From an uncultured Clostridia bacterium (GTDB lineage Bacteria; Bacillota; Clostridia; Christensenellales; Borkfalkiaceae): a stretch of DNA of 17,026 nt. The stretch is from positions 1 through 17,026 of the forward strand of contig CAKQLR010000040.1 of NCBI GenBank assembly GCA_934254725.1. The letters are read 5' to 3'. The notes under the pieces are model-generated. The model was not told where the DNA came from, made no database searches, and saw only the letters and a program-made list of their open reading frames with translations. Positions 1 to 8,501 of the stretch are shown in pieces. Position 1 is the first letter of the stretch. Every line of letters begins with the position of its first letter. The position numbers were made by a program, and so were the translations under genes.

Positions 1-708
1 TGGACGATTTTCACCAACACGCTTACGATAAACCTGCTTATGCTGGTTTTCAATTTCCCGATGCCGATAATTTTCGCGATGCTTTTAAACGAAGTGAGAA
101 ATATGCGGCTTAAAAAGACCATTCAGACGATATGTAACTTCCCGCAGTTTATAAGCTGGGTTATATACGGCGGAATAATAATCGCGCTTACCGACGCAAA
201 TACGGGTATAGTCAATCCCATTCTGGAATTTTTGGGATTATCCTCGCCCGATAACCCCGTTGATCTTAATCTGGCGCAGTATTTTTACCCGAAACTTATA
301 TTCGCAACGATTATAAAAGGCGTGGGTTGGGGCTCTATAGTCTATCTTGCGGCTATAAGCAATATAGACCCGACGTTGTACGAAGCCGCTATGATAGACG
401 GAGCGAACAGGTGGGACAGGGCTATAAAAATAACCCTTCCGATGATTCGTCCTACGATAGTTATATTCTTATTGCTCAGTTTGTCAAGCCTTCTCGGAAA
501 CAACTTCGAGCAGTTCTACGTATTCCAGACGACTCAGAACCTGAAAACGACAAGGGTGCTTGCAACATACGTTTATTCGTTAGGTTTTACGCAAAGGCTT
601 TATTCCACGGCGACGGCGTTATCGCTTTTCGACGGGCTTATATCGTTGGTACTGCTTCTCGGCAGCAACTTCGCAAGCAAAAAAATATCGGGGGAGGGAA
701 TTTTCTGA
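1..708 (+). CDS. LplB-type ABC sugar transporter permease, 5' end missing
   Basis: Inner-membrane permease of a carbohydrate ABC importer (CUT1, LplB/YtcP-like branch), one of two permeases that form the channel with the product of the next gene. The frame is open from base 1, so the true start lies upstream; the ATG at 40 is internal. The visible 235 residues are hydrophobic and carry the ABC-permease EAA loop (EAA at visible residues 128-130, G134, then ITLP), which docks onto the ATPase. The N-terminal part seen here aligns by eye with the C-terminal end of the partial permease at 16643-17026, so the two are paralogues. The stop TGA is separated by one base from the next ATG, and a GGGGGAGGG ribosome site for that gene sits inside this one. 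No ATPase gene is visible; importers of this branch often share a distant MsmX-like ATPase. Substrate unknown. Confidence 0.93.
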   Translation, partial: WTIFTNTLTINLLMLVFNFPMPIIFAMLLNEVRNMRLKKTIQTICNFPQFISWVIYGGIIIALTDANTGIVNPILEFLGLSSPDNPVDLNLAQYFYPKLIFATIIKGVGWGSIVYLAAISNIDPTLYEAAMIDGANRWDRAIKITLPMIRPTIVIFLLLSLSSLLGNNFEQFYVFQTTQNLKTTRVLATYVYSLGFTQRLYSTATALSLFDGLISLVLLLGSNFASKKISGEGIF

Positions 709-709
709 A

Positions 710-1588
710 ATGAAAAAACGTCAGGGCGCAATAGAAAAAATCAACTATGCGGACGTAATAATAGTGTTTATCTTGATGATTTTCACCCTTCTCGCGCTTT
801 ATCCGTTCGTGTATACGATAGCAGGCTCTTTTAACGACGGAATAGATTACGAGTACGGCGGAATATGGCTTTTCCCGAGGAAATTCACGCTTGCAAACTA
901 CATCACGGTTTTTACCGACGCAAGGTTGTATAAAGCGTTTTTCAATACAGTAATAGCTACCGTGGCGGGCGTTGCCGGCGGCTTGGCTTTCACCAGTTGC
1001 GTGGCTTACGCCATGTCTCACCCGAAACTTAAATTCCATAAAGTTTTCTGGGTGATAAACATGATAACTATGTTCTTCGGCGGCGGACTTATTCCGTATT
1101 TCATGCTCATAAAAGGCATCGGTTTATACAACAGTTTTCTGGTGTATATAATACCGTCACTTTATTCGGTTTACAACATGATAGTTCTTACGAACTTTTT
1201 CAGGGGAATAGACAACTCGATGCGCGAATCCGCAATGCTCGACGGCGCAAACGAATTCAGAATCTGGTGGTCGCTGTATATGCCCGTGTCCATGCCCGCG
1301 CTTGCAACCGTAGGTTTGTGGCTTACCGTAGGGCACTGGAACTCTTACATGCCGACGTTGATTTATACAAAAAAGGACGAGAGCATGTGGCTTTTGCAAT
1401 TCTACCTTATGAAGATAATCAAGGATACAAATCTGCCCGACGCGGATCCGTCCGTTTCAAGCGAAATAAGCGCGAAAACTATTTCGTTTGCGGCGATAGT
1501 TATTTCTTCGTTACCTATATTTTTAGTCTATCCGTTCGTTGCGAAGTATTTCACAAAGGGCGTTATGATAGGCGCGGTTAAAGGATAA
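710..1588 (+). CDS. LplC-type ABC sugar transporter permease
   Basis: Second membrane permease of the CUT1-type importer, partner of the preceding LplB-type protein. At 292 residues it has the normal length for the LplC/YtcP family and begins with a basic stretch followed by a membrane segment. The EAA loop is present in its usual form for this subunit (E173-S-A, G179, then a P-containing stretch). It ends with a family-typical hydrophobic segment and short polar tail. The start at 710 is supported by a purine-rich GGGGGAGGG site at 690-698 and by one-base spacing from the previous stop, which implies translational coupling. It is followed by the binding-protein gene after 44 bases that contain a small hairpin. 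The imported sugar cannot be deduced from this protein alone. Confidence 0.94.
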   Translation: MKKRQGAIEKINYADVIIVFILMIFTLLALYPFVYTIAGSFNDGIDYEYGGIWLFPRKFTLANYITVFTDARLYKAFFNTVIATVAGVAGGLAFTSCVAYAMSHPKLKFHKVFWVINMITMFFGGGLIPYFMLIKGIGLYNSFLVYIIPSLYSVYNMIVLTNFFRGIDNSMRESAMLDGANEFRIWWSLYMPVSMPALATVGLWLTVGHWNSYMPTLIYTKKDESMWLLQFYLMKIIKDTNLPDADPSVSSEISAKTISFAAIVISSLPIFLVYPFVAKYFTKGVMIGAVKG

Positions 1589-1590
1589 TA

Positions 1591-1605
1591 CGAGGGGTTA
1601 CCTCG
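1591..1605 (+). other. small intergenic hairpin before the binding-protein gene
   Basis: CGAGG / CCTCG form a perfect 5-bp stem around the loop GGTTA, 3 bases after the permease stop. No T-tract follows (AATAATAAAAAAAG), so it is not a typical intrinsic terminator. It could protect or delimit the mRNA of the abundant binding protein. The function is inferred and the stem is short, so it may be chance. Confidence 0.3.
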
Positions 1606-1632
1606 AATAATAAAAAAAGGGAGGACTTTTAG

Positions 1633-3534
1633 ATGAAAAAACTCATTACTTCATCGTTGTGTGCGGTTCTTATGCTTATAATGGCGTTTTCCGCAACTGC
1701 ATGCGGTCGTTCGGACGGGAACAAAGGAGGGCTAAAATACGACGAATTCCCCACGGATTACGACCCGAATAAAAACAGTTGGGAGCAAATAGATCCCGAT
1801 GACGAGGACGTGGATATAACCTGGTTTACTAACTATACTTTCTACGGCGGCAAGGCGGCGGATCTTATTTACGATCGTACCGGCGTTAAAGTTAAGTTCC
1901 AGAGCGCTATGACCAATGACAACCAGGAGCTCAGCACCATGATTGCGGGCGACGAACTTCCGGACGTTATAACCATAGGCGATTTGCGTACGAGGGTTCA
2001 GCTCGGCGAAGAAGGCTATGCATACGCCATTGATAAGCTTGCCGAAAGCTATGCGCCGAGTTTGCTCAATAGAATAAGCGAAGAACATAAACGCTATTAT
2101 TCCGGCTCCGACGGGCATCTGTACGGGCTTGCGAGCAACTTCTATAACGATGCGGATATTACCGAATACGAGGAGAATATCGGCGGTCACCAGTTTATGA
2201 ACTATGACGTTATAGTAAGAAAAGATTATTTAAACGCCTATATCGCATATAAAAAGGGGCAGGACGCGTCTTTCGATCAGGATTCGATAACCCGTCCCGC
2301 AGCGTTTTTGGAAATGTGCAAATGGGTAAAACAGAGATACGGTTTAAAGAACAGTAATCCTACGGTTTTACTTGCACCGTTCAATCTTACCGCCACAAAC
2401 GACTGTTTTAATTACTCGCTTTCCGCACTCATGGAGATGTTCTGCGTTCCCATGGAGGACTCCGAAGGTAATTACCTGTATCAATACGATACTCCCGAAT
2501 TCGTGGAAGTCATTAAATTCTTAAACGAGTTATACAGAGCAAATCTTATAACTTCGGGGAACTTCAGCTATAAGAGAAGCGACGTAGGTTCGAACCTGCT
2601 CAACGGTAAAGCTTTCGCTTATATCGGGGCTAGCCAGCAGCATATTTCCGAGCTTGGCATACGCGAAAAAGAAGGGCATGACAATGCCACCGGCATAACG
2701 GACGACGAGCACACTTACGTTTCGATCGTTCTTACAAACTCCCGCGGGGACGCGCCTTTGCTTCTTGACTACGCAGGCAGAGGATTATACGTTACGATGA
2801 TAACAAAGAACTGTAAACGCGTGGACAGAGTAATCAAGGTTATGGATTATTTGCTCAGCGAACAGGGACAAAGGGAAATGTATTACGGCAAAAACGAGGG
2901 CGAATACTATACTTACGCCGTAAAACCGGGCGAAGTCGACCCCGAAACCGGCAAGGTAAGCACGTACGGCAGAATGGAATGGACGGAAAAGGCAAAGGAG
3001 GCTTTAAGAAAGAACAATACTTCCGCGCTTTTCGATATGGGTATTACTAAAACTCATATGCTTACAAACCTTATGTACACGAAGATGACCAGTCCTGATA
3101 AATACGGCATCAACTGGTTGCAGACGTGGATGGAATTCAAAAACAAATGCGCTTATTTCGATTATTCCGTTTCAAGGGTTCCTTTCAGATATCCTCTCGA
3201 CGTATCCGATCAGAAAGCCCTGAACGATTATACCGAAATTCAGACCGATATAGAAAGCGTATGGATAGAAGCGTTGCCCAACTTTATTATGGCGGACAGC
3301 GAAGAACAGGTGTCAAAACTTTATGCCGCGGCTCTTGCAAAAACCTACGATAAGGGAGCAAGAAAGTGGGTGGAATACAGAAACAGATGTTTCAAAGCCT
3401 ATAAACAGGAATTGAATATTAAGTACGCATGGCCCAAAGCGGATCCCGAATACGTCGCTCCCGAAGTTTCTCTTTTCGGCGGCTCGGCAAAATATATGAT
3501 AGTTTGCCCCGACTGGATAACCTGGGCTAAATAA
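1633..3534 (+). CDS. extracellular solute-binding lipoprotein (LplA-type)
   Basis: Substrate-capture component of the ABC importer, expected to be lipid-anchored on the outer face of the membrane and to hand a carbohydrate to the two upstream permeases. The N terminus is a clear lipoprotein signal: MKK, a hydrophobic core, and lipobox A-T-A-C with the lipidated Cys at residue 24, followed by a polar Gly/Asp/Asn-rich linker. The mature part (about 610 residues) is larger than the 400-450 residues of many family 1 binding proteins and fits the ~550-residue LplA/YtcQ group that accompanies LplB/LplC permeases and often takes oligosaccharides. The start is fixed by the site GGGAGGA at 1619-1625. 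A 19-base gap leads to the sialidase-fold gene. Family assignment is by overall sequence appearance and gene order; the ligand is unknown. Confidence 0.92.
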   Translation: MKKLITSSLCAVLMLIMAFSATACGRSDGNKGGLKYDEFPTDYDPNKNSWEQIDPDDEDVDITWFTNYTFYGGKAADLIYDRTGVKVKFQSAMTNDNQELSTMIAGDELPDVITIGDLRTRVQLGEEGYAYAIDKLAESYAPSLLNRISEEHKRYYSGSDGHLYGLASNFYNDADITEYEENIGGHQFMNYDVIVRKDYLNAYIAYKKGQDASFDQDSITRPAAFLEMCKWVKQRYGLKNSNPTVLLAPFNLTATNDCFNYSLSALMEMFCVPMEDSEGNYLYQYDTPEFVEVIKFLNELYRANLITSGNFSYKRSDVGSNLLNGKAFAYIGASQQHISELGIREKEGHDNATGITDDEHTYVSIVLTNSRGDAPLLLDYAGRGLYVTMITKNCKRVDRVIKVMDYLLSEQGQREMYYGKNEGEYYTYAVKPGEVDPETGKVSTYGRMEWTEKAKEALRKNNTSALFDMGITKTHMLTNLMYTKMTSPDKYGINWLQTWMEFKNKCAYFDYSVSRVPFRYPLDVSDQKALNDYTEIQTDIESVWIEALPNFIMADSEEQVSKLYAAALAKTYDKGARKWVEYRNRCFKAYKQELNIKYAWPKADPEYVAPEVSLFGGSAKYMIVCPDWITWAK

Positions 3535-3553
3535 AAATAATCGGATTTAAAAT

Positions 3554-5140
3554 ATGAAAAAATCGTTATTTTTAACGCTGATATGTTTATTTGCCGTACT
3601 TTCGGCGTTTGTCGCGCCGGGCGGGGAAACCGCCCGTGCGGCGGAAAAAAACAACCGGAACCACACGCTCGGTGCCGAAGAGATAACGCTTGTGGATTCT
3701 TCTACGAATTTAAACACAAAGCTCAGCTCTTCCACAAACGAAACATACCTTCCTTCCGACCGAAAATGGAACGGAATCGCAACGTCGGTAAGCTACGGAA
3801 ACAATTTGTTCGTTTCCTGGTACACGGGCGGAACCAAAGAACCGCACCCTGATAACTATATACCGGTTGCGGCTTCCTCAGACGGCGGAAAGACATGGAA
3901 AGATCCTTTTATGATAATCGATCCGATAAATTCCACAAGCGTGGTTTTGCCGGTGTTTTTCGTAAACGGCGCGGGCGAGCTGTTCCTTTATTACTCTATA
4001 CTGCCCGGTTCCAAAATGTATGCCGTAAAGCTGATAAATGCGGACGGTCCGCTGTCGGAGATAACTTACGAAGGTCCTTTTAAAGTAAGCGACAGAACGG
4101 GATTCGTAAAGCCCACCATTTTGTCCGACGGGAGCATAATTTACGTTACCGGCGACGATGACGGGTATTCCGGCGTGTATAAGTCGATAGACGACGGTTA
4201 CAATTACACAAAAATCGCGACGATAAAGTCGGAATACGTAAAACCACAAAAGACTTATACCGAAGCTTCGGTCGTGGAAAGAGATGACGGGTCTCTGTGG
4301 ATGCTTTCCCGTCTTGAAAAAGGTTATGACGGCGGCATCGAACAGGCGTTTTCTTACGACAAGGGATTGACCTGGACGACTTCTGTCGGCAATTTGCCTC
4401 ATCCGTTGAACGGCCCAGGCGCAAGAACGGCGTTTATTAAACTTAAATCCGGCGCCATTGTTTTCGTCACGAACGACAGTCTGACCGACAGGACGAATAT
4501 GACGGCTTATATGTCCCTGAACGATGGAGAAAGCTGGGATTATTCTCTTTTGCTTGACAGATACATTTCGGCTTATCCGGAAATATATCAAGCCCCAGAC
4601 GGAAGAATTCTGGTTGCTTACGACAAGGGAAGATATACCGAAAACGGCATAAGGCTTTCTATTTTCACCGAAGAGGATCTGAAAGCGGGCGAATTCGTAT
4701 CCGAAAAATCGAGAGATAAAATGGTGGTTACCAAACTGAATACAAACTACGAGGATATAGTTTCGGTAAAAGAAGATTTCAAGCCCGTATATAATTACCC
4801 CGTGGGAACGGCTTCTGCCGTAATAAGGGAGTTATTACCCACGACCGTTACCGCGATAGGCGACAACGGAAACGAATACGTGCTTACCGGTACGTGGAAA
4901 AGCGCGGGCTACAACAAGGACGCGGCAGGCACTTACTATCTTACCTTCAAAACCGAAATGCCAGAAACCCTGCTCGATTCTTACGAGCTTTTAAGGGTAA
5001 AGGTAGTTTTGCAAAAAGAAGAAAAAAAGGGCTGTAAATCTGCTTTAGGCGGCGACGGGCTCTTACTGTCGGCGATATTTGTTTCGTCGGCGTTAATAAA
5101 AGGAAAGAAAAAGATCGAGGAGGAAAAACATGAAAATTAA
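3554..5140 (+). CDS. secreted BNR/sialidase-fold protein with Ig-like domain and C-terminal anchor
   Basis: Predicted cell-surface six-bladed beta-propeller, probably an exo-acting glycosidase of the sialidase superfamily. Residues 1-30 are a Sec signal peptide ending in A-R-A-A. Four Asp-box (S-x-D-x-G-x-x-W) repeats are seen: 108-115 (SSDGGKTW, perfect), 211-218 (Y replaces W), 267-274 (SYDKGLTW, perfect) and 321-328 (N replaces D). Residues about 412-490 look like a bacterial Ig-like domain (TGTW and AGTYYLTF motifs). The tail has Gly493-Cys494-Lys-Ser, a hydrophobic segment at about 500-517 and a Lys/Glu-rich end, the same layout as the next protein. Asp boxes are structural and occur in many non-sialidases. 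I did not identify a full catalytic Arg triad, so sialic acid is not implied. No strong ribosome site is visible before 3554. The end overlaps the next gene by 11 bases. Confidence 0.88.
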   Translation: MKKSLFLTLICLFAVLSAFVAPGGETARAAEKNNRNHTLGAEEITLVDSSTNLNTKLSSSTNETYLPSDRKWNGIATSVSYGNNLFVSWYTGGTKEPHPDNYIPVAASSDGGKTWKDPFMIIDPINSTSVVLPVFFVNGAGELFLYYSILPGSKMYAVKLINADGPLSEITYEGPFKVSDRTGFVKPTILSDGSIIYVTGDDDGYSGVYKSIDDGYNYTKIATIKSEYVKPQKTYTEASVVERDDGSLWMLSRLEKGYDGGIEQAFSYDKGLTWTTSVGNLPHPLNGPGARTAFIKLKSGAIVFVTNDSLTDRTNMTAYMSLNDGESWDYSLLLDRYISAYPEIYQAPDGRILVAYDKGRYTENGIRLSIFTEEDLKAGEFVSEKSRDKMVVTKLNTNYEDIVSVKEDFKPVYNYPVGTASAVIRELLPTTVTAIGDNGNEYVLTGTWKSAGYNKDAAGTYYLTFKTEMPETLLDSYELLRVKVVLQKEEKKGCKSALGGDGLLLSAIFVSSALIKGKKKIEEEKHEN

Positions 5141-8100
5141 AAAATTACTTATCGCGCTTCTGGCAATATTTATGATAGCCGCTACGGGCGCAGGTTTGGT
5201 TTTTGCCGAAACGGGGGCAGAACAGATTTCCGCACAAACAGGGGCGGCGGAGGCAGTATTTGCGGACGGAGCCTTTAAAGGCGTTAAATATAACGGAGAA
5301 ACGGCGGGCGGAGTGTATCTCGGCGTGAAGCAGGGAACCGTCGGCAGAAGCGAATTTTTAAGACTTACCGCAAAATTTGCGGAGGGAATAGACCCCAACG
5401 AATCTACGGACTTATTTATTACGATGGGCATGCCTAATTTCGCGGGCTCATTCAGACTGGTCGTCGAAGATTCCGAAGGCGGCATATGGAGAATGAGCCA
5501 CGGCGCAACCGAAAATTTCCCGTTTATCTTGGATGACGGAACGGTTTCTTCGGTAAAAATGTCGGGCAACAATTATACGTTTGTGGCGGGTAAAACGGGA
5601 ACTTTATCCGTTCAGTGGGCAAAGACTTTAGCGGCGATAAACTCGAGCGGAAATTTCCTTACGGAAGGCAGAAAAATAGTTTCGGTTTCTATTTGTTTAA
5701 CGCTCGGCGCAAGATCGGGCGGCGCGCTTTGGTACAGCGGCCTCGGCGTGAATTTTTACGCTTTAGGTACGGTTAAAAGAGGTACTGACGCGGAAACTTC
5801 CGAAGTTAAAACCTTAATCGACGCTAACGCCTGCACGTTTACAGCCGACGCCGAAGATACTTCTGCGGACGTGAACGTTACGGCTGTGGATAAGGGCAAA
5901 GTATTTGCAGTAAACGGCGGGCTTGTCAATTTAAGCAGCGCAGTAAAAAGCGGAGACGAAAACTATGACGCGGTTATCGCATACGGTCAGATAGGTCGCG
6001 GTGACGGATTGCTTACCGTAAATTACAAAGATAAAAGCGGAAACGTTATCAAAGCCGCGGAAAAAGTAAAAGTGGCATACAATACCGAAAACGCTTGTTA
6101 CGCATACGAAGTAACCGCGCCCGAAATTCCCGATTACGAATACGAAAGCGCGGATAAAGCGTTAAGCGGTACGTTCACGACCGTTACGGAAGAAATTACG
6201 CTTACCTACAAAGCGAGCGAAGTTCCCGATACGGACTGGGACGAAAGCACGGATAACGACGTTTATAAAGCTGTTTTCGACGAAAACGGTATTATAAAAG
6301 CGTTGGACGTTAAAGGAAATACAGATAACTGTGTTTATCTGGGACTTAAGAAAAATATGACTGCCGCAAGCGGAATGTTCTCGCTTGTTACCGTAAAACT
6401 CGGCGAAGGCGCGGATACGTCCTCGTCCGCAGGTATGTTCGTTAAGTTTATGTTGCCCAGAAACGGTTACGGCTTCCACTTCATAGTAAAAGATACGGCA
6501 GGCAATTACTACACGGCTCACAAAGTTAACGCCGGCAAGGATATATTTACGCTTGATAGCGCGGAAGATGGCGTTTCGCTTAACGCGTCCACTCAGTTCA
6601 AATTCAAGGCTGAAGCGGGTACATGGTTCATTCCGTGGGAATGCTTCTCCTCGTTATCGGATAACGAAGCTATGCCTGCGGGCACGATCGTAGAATCCGC
6701 AAGCTTCGCTTTGAATCTAGCGAACTCTGCATGGTTTGGCGGATACGGCGTAAGATTTGTTGCCGCTGGAACGGTAAAAACCGGTATAAATAAATCGAAA
6801 TTAGTTGTTCTGGCAAATGGTGCAACCGCAACGTATGCCGACAGCGCAGACGATACGACAAAAGACGTAAACGTTATAGACGTTACCAAAGGTCGGCTTT
6901 TCTACAGCAACGCGGCGTTTAACGGCAGCGCGATTCTCACGAGCGGCGACTTATATGAAACCGCTGTAAATAACGTGGAAGCGGCTGTTTACCCAAAAAT
7001 GATGCCCGCTACGCTTACGGTTAAATACGTAGATTCGAACGGAACCGAAATAAAAGAAAGCCACACGGAAAAAATCGATTACGACAAGGCGAGCGGAAAA
7101 TATAAATACGCCATAACCGCACCCGTGATTTACGATTACGACTACGTAAGCGCGGATCACGCGTTGGAAGGCGAATTTACAGAAACATCGTTTACCGTAA
7201 CGCTCAGCTACAAGCTTTCGGAAGTGCCCGATACCGATTGGGACGATAGTCTCGACAACGATCTGTATACCGCTACGTTCAACGGCGACAAGCTCGAAAC
7301 TTTCCTCGTTAAGAAAGATACAGGCAGTTCGGTTATCTTCTCGATAAAGAAAGATCTTGACGATCACGACGGATTGTTCTCGCTTTTCTCGATAGGCTTT
7401 AAATCGGGGGCGGAAGTAAGTAAATCCTCGGGATTATTCGTAAAGCTCGAATGTTCGCGCAACAACTACGGTTTTAAATTCATAATTTCGGACGAAAACG
7501 GCAGACACTACGTCGGTTACGGCGCAAAAGCGGCAGGCAATGACCTTTGCACTATGGATGACGGCGAAACGACGCTTTCCATTACTAGCGAAACTCAGAA
7601 CGTATTTTTCGGAAAAGCAGGCACGTGGTACGTCCCGTGGGAAAGCTTTACCGATCTCGAAACGGGTACGGCTCTCGATCCGTCCGCTAAAATAGTTTCG
7701 TGCGATATAGCCATGAACCTTACCAAAAAAGCTTGGTTCGGCGGCGTAGGCGTGAAGATCGCGGCTGCGGGAACTGCAAAAGTAGGTAAAGGCAAAATGA
7801 AAGTAGAAGTACTTGCGGACGGTACGTCTGCTACGTTTACCGAGGATGCCGCGGACGCAAACAAGGACGTAAACCTTACCGACGTAACCAAAGGACAGGT
7901 GTTCTACAGCCGTACGGCTTTCTATAAAAATCAAATAGTAACCGAGGGCGAGAACCTGACTATCGCTATAGACGCGGTTGAAATTACGCCTCCTTCTGCG
8001 GAAATAACTTTAAGACTCGTGGACGAAAAAGGCAGGAGCGTTGCGGACGACAGAATAGTTACCGCCGTGATAGGCAAGAGCTTTACTATAACTCCGCCTA

Positions 8101-8501
8101 CAGTAATGGGTTACGAGTACGTTTCGGCAATTCCTTCGCTCACGTTCGAAGTTACAGGCAGCACCGCGGTTACGTTAAAATACAAACCGAGAGAGATGAC
8201 CATCACTTTGAAATTCGTCGACACCGAAGGCAACGAAATAGCCGAAAGCAAGACGATAAAATGCAATTACAAGGATATTTACACAGTTACGGCGGACGAA
8301 ATATCCGGTTATACTTTCTTTGAATCTTCAAGGAAACTTACCGGAACCTGTATGGCGGATATGACTATAACGCTCACATACGAAAAGGCGGGCGGCTGTC
8401 AGGGCGGCTTAGAATCGACTGTCGGCAGCATTTGCCTTTCTGGGTTGGTTGTTCTGGCTTTAGGCGCGATAACCGCAATAAGTAAAAAGAATAAAAGATA
8501 A
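5130..8501 (+). CDS. large repetitive surface protein with MucBP-like domains
   Basis: A 1123-residue secreted, membrane-anchored protein, probably a glycan-binding or adhesive partner of the neighbouring hydrolases. A signal peptide spans residues 1-26 (cleavage after V-F-A). Three related modules of about 330 residues follow. Each has a ~250-residue beta-rich part that I do not recognise (landmarks AWFGGxGV in modules 2 and 3, WYSGLGV in module 1) and a MucBP-like domain (about 294-361, 627-696, 956-1022). A fourth MucBP-like domain lies at 1023-1085. Modules are joined by E-V-P-D-T-D-W-D at 364-371 and 698-705. The C terminus is Gly-Gly-Cys1090, a membrane segment near 1099-1117, and K-K-N-K-R. 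No LPXTG is present. A GAGGAGG site at 5117-5123 fixes the start inside the previous gene. The stop shares a base with the next ATG. Binding of carbohydrate is inferred from context only. Confidence 0.88.
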   Translation: MKIKKLLIALLAIFMIAATGAGLVFAETGAEQISAQTGAAEAVFADGAFKGVKYNGETAGGVYLGVKQGTVGRSEFLRLTAKFAEGIDPNESTDLFITMGMPNFAGSFRLVVEDSEGGIWRMSHGATENFPFILDDGTVSSVKMSGNNYTFVAGKTGTLSVQWAKTLAAINSSGNFLTEGRKIVSVSICLTLGARSGGALWYSGLGVNFYALGTVKRGTDAETSEVKTLIDANACTFTADAEDTSADVNVTAVDKGKVFAVNGGLVNLSSAVKSGDENYDAVIAYGQIGRGDGLLTVNYKDKSGNVIKAAEKVKVAYNTENACYAYEVTAPEIPDYEYESADKALSGTFTTVTEEITLTYKASEVPDTDWDESTDNDVYKAVFDENGIIKALDVKGNTDNCVYLGLKKNMTAASGMFSLVTVKLGEGADTSSSAGMFVKFMLPRNGYGFHFIVKDTAGNYYTAHKVNAGKDIFTLDSAEDGVSLNASTQFKFKAEAGTWFIPWECFSSLSDNEAMPAGTIVESASFALNLANSAWFGGYGVRFVAAGTVKTGINKSKLVVLANGATATYADSADDTTKDVNVIDVTKGRLFYSNAAFNGSAILTSGDLYETAVNNVEAAVYPKMMPATLTVKYVDSNGTEIKESHTEKIDYDKASGKYKYAITAPVIYDYDYVSADHALEGEFTETSFTVTLSYKLSEVPDTDWDDSLDNDLYTATFNGDKLETFLVKKDTGSSVIFSIKKDLDDHDGLFSLFSIGFKSGAEVSKSSGLFVKLECSRNNYGFKFIISDENGRHYVGYGAKAAGNDLCTMDDGETTLSITSETQNVFFGKAGTWYVPWESFTDLETGTALDPSAKIVSCDIAMNLTKKAWFGGVGVKIAAAGTAKVGKGKMKVEVLADGTSATFTEDAADANKDVNLTDVTKGQVFYSRTAFYKNQIVTEGENLTIAIDAVEITPPSAEITLRLVDEKGRSVADDRIVTAVIGKSFTITPPTVMGYEYVSAIPSLTFEVTGSTAVTLKYKPREMTITLKFVDTEGNEIAESKTIKCNYKDIYTVTADEISGYTFFESSRKLTGTCMADMTITLTYEKAGGCQGGLESTVGSICLSGLVVLALGAITAISKKNKR
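5244..8195 (+). repeat. three tandem ~330-residue coding modules
   Basis: Protein-level tandem repeat inside the surface-protein gene. Approximate units are 5244-6218, 6219-7220 and 7221-8195. Units 2 and 3 start with the same EVPDTDWD motif at 6219 and 7221, which is 1002 bases (334 codons) apart, and share further landmarks (GTW-x-x-PWE, AWFGG, TKG, MucBP-like end). Unit 1 lacks the linker and is the most diverged. The DNA is clearly diverged, so this is an old duplication and not a recent array. Confidence 0.8.

Noticed and set aside
3878..4591. 237-codon open frame on the minus strand inside the secreted BNR gene
   Set aside because: It is antisense to a gene with clear motifs; it has no domain, no ribosome site and a composition typical of a reverse-frame shadow. 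The same applies to the minus-strand frames at 6162-6521, 6951-7367 and 7434-7934.
8380..8501. Sortase (LPXTG) anchor on the repeat protein
   Set aside because: No LPXTG-like motif precedes the membrane segment; the Gly-Gly-Cys layout is different.
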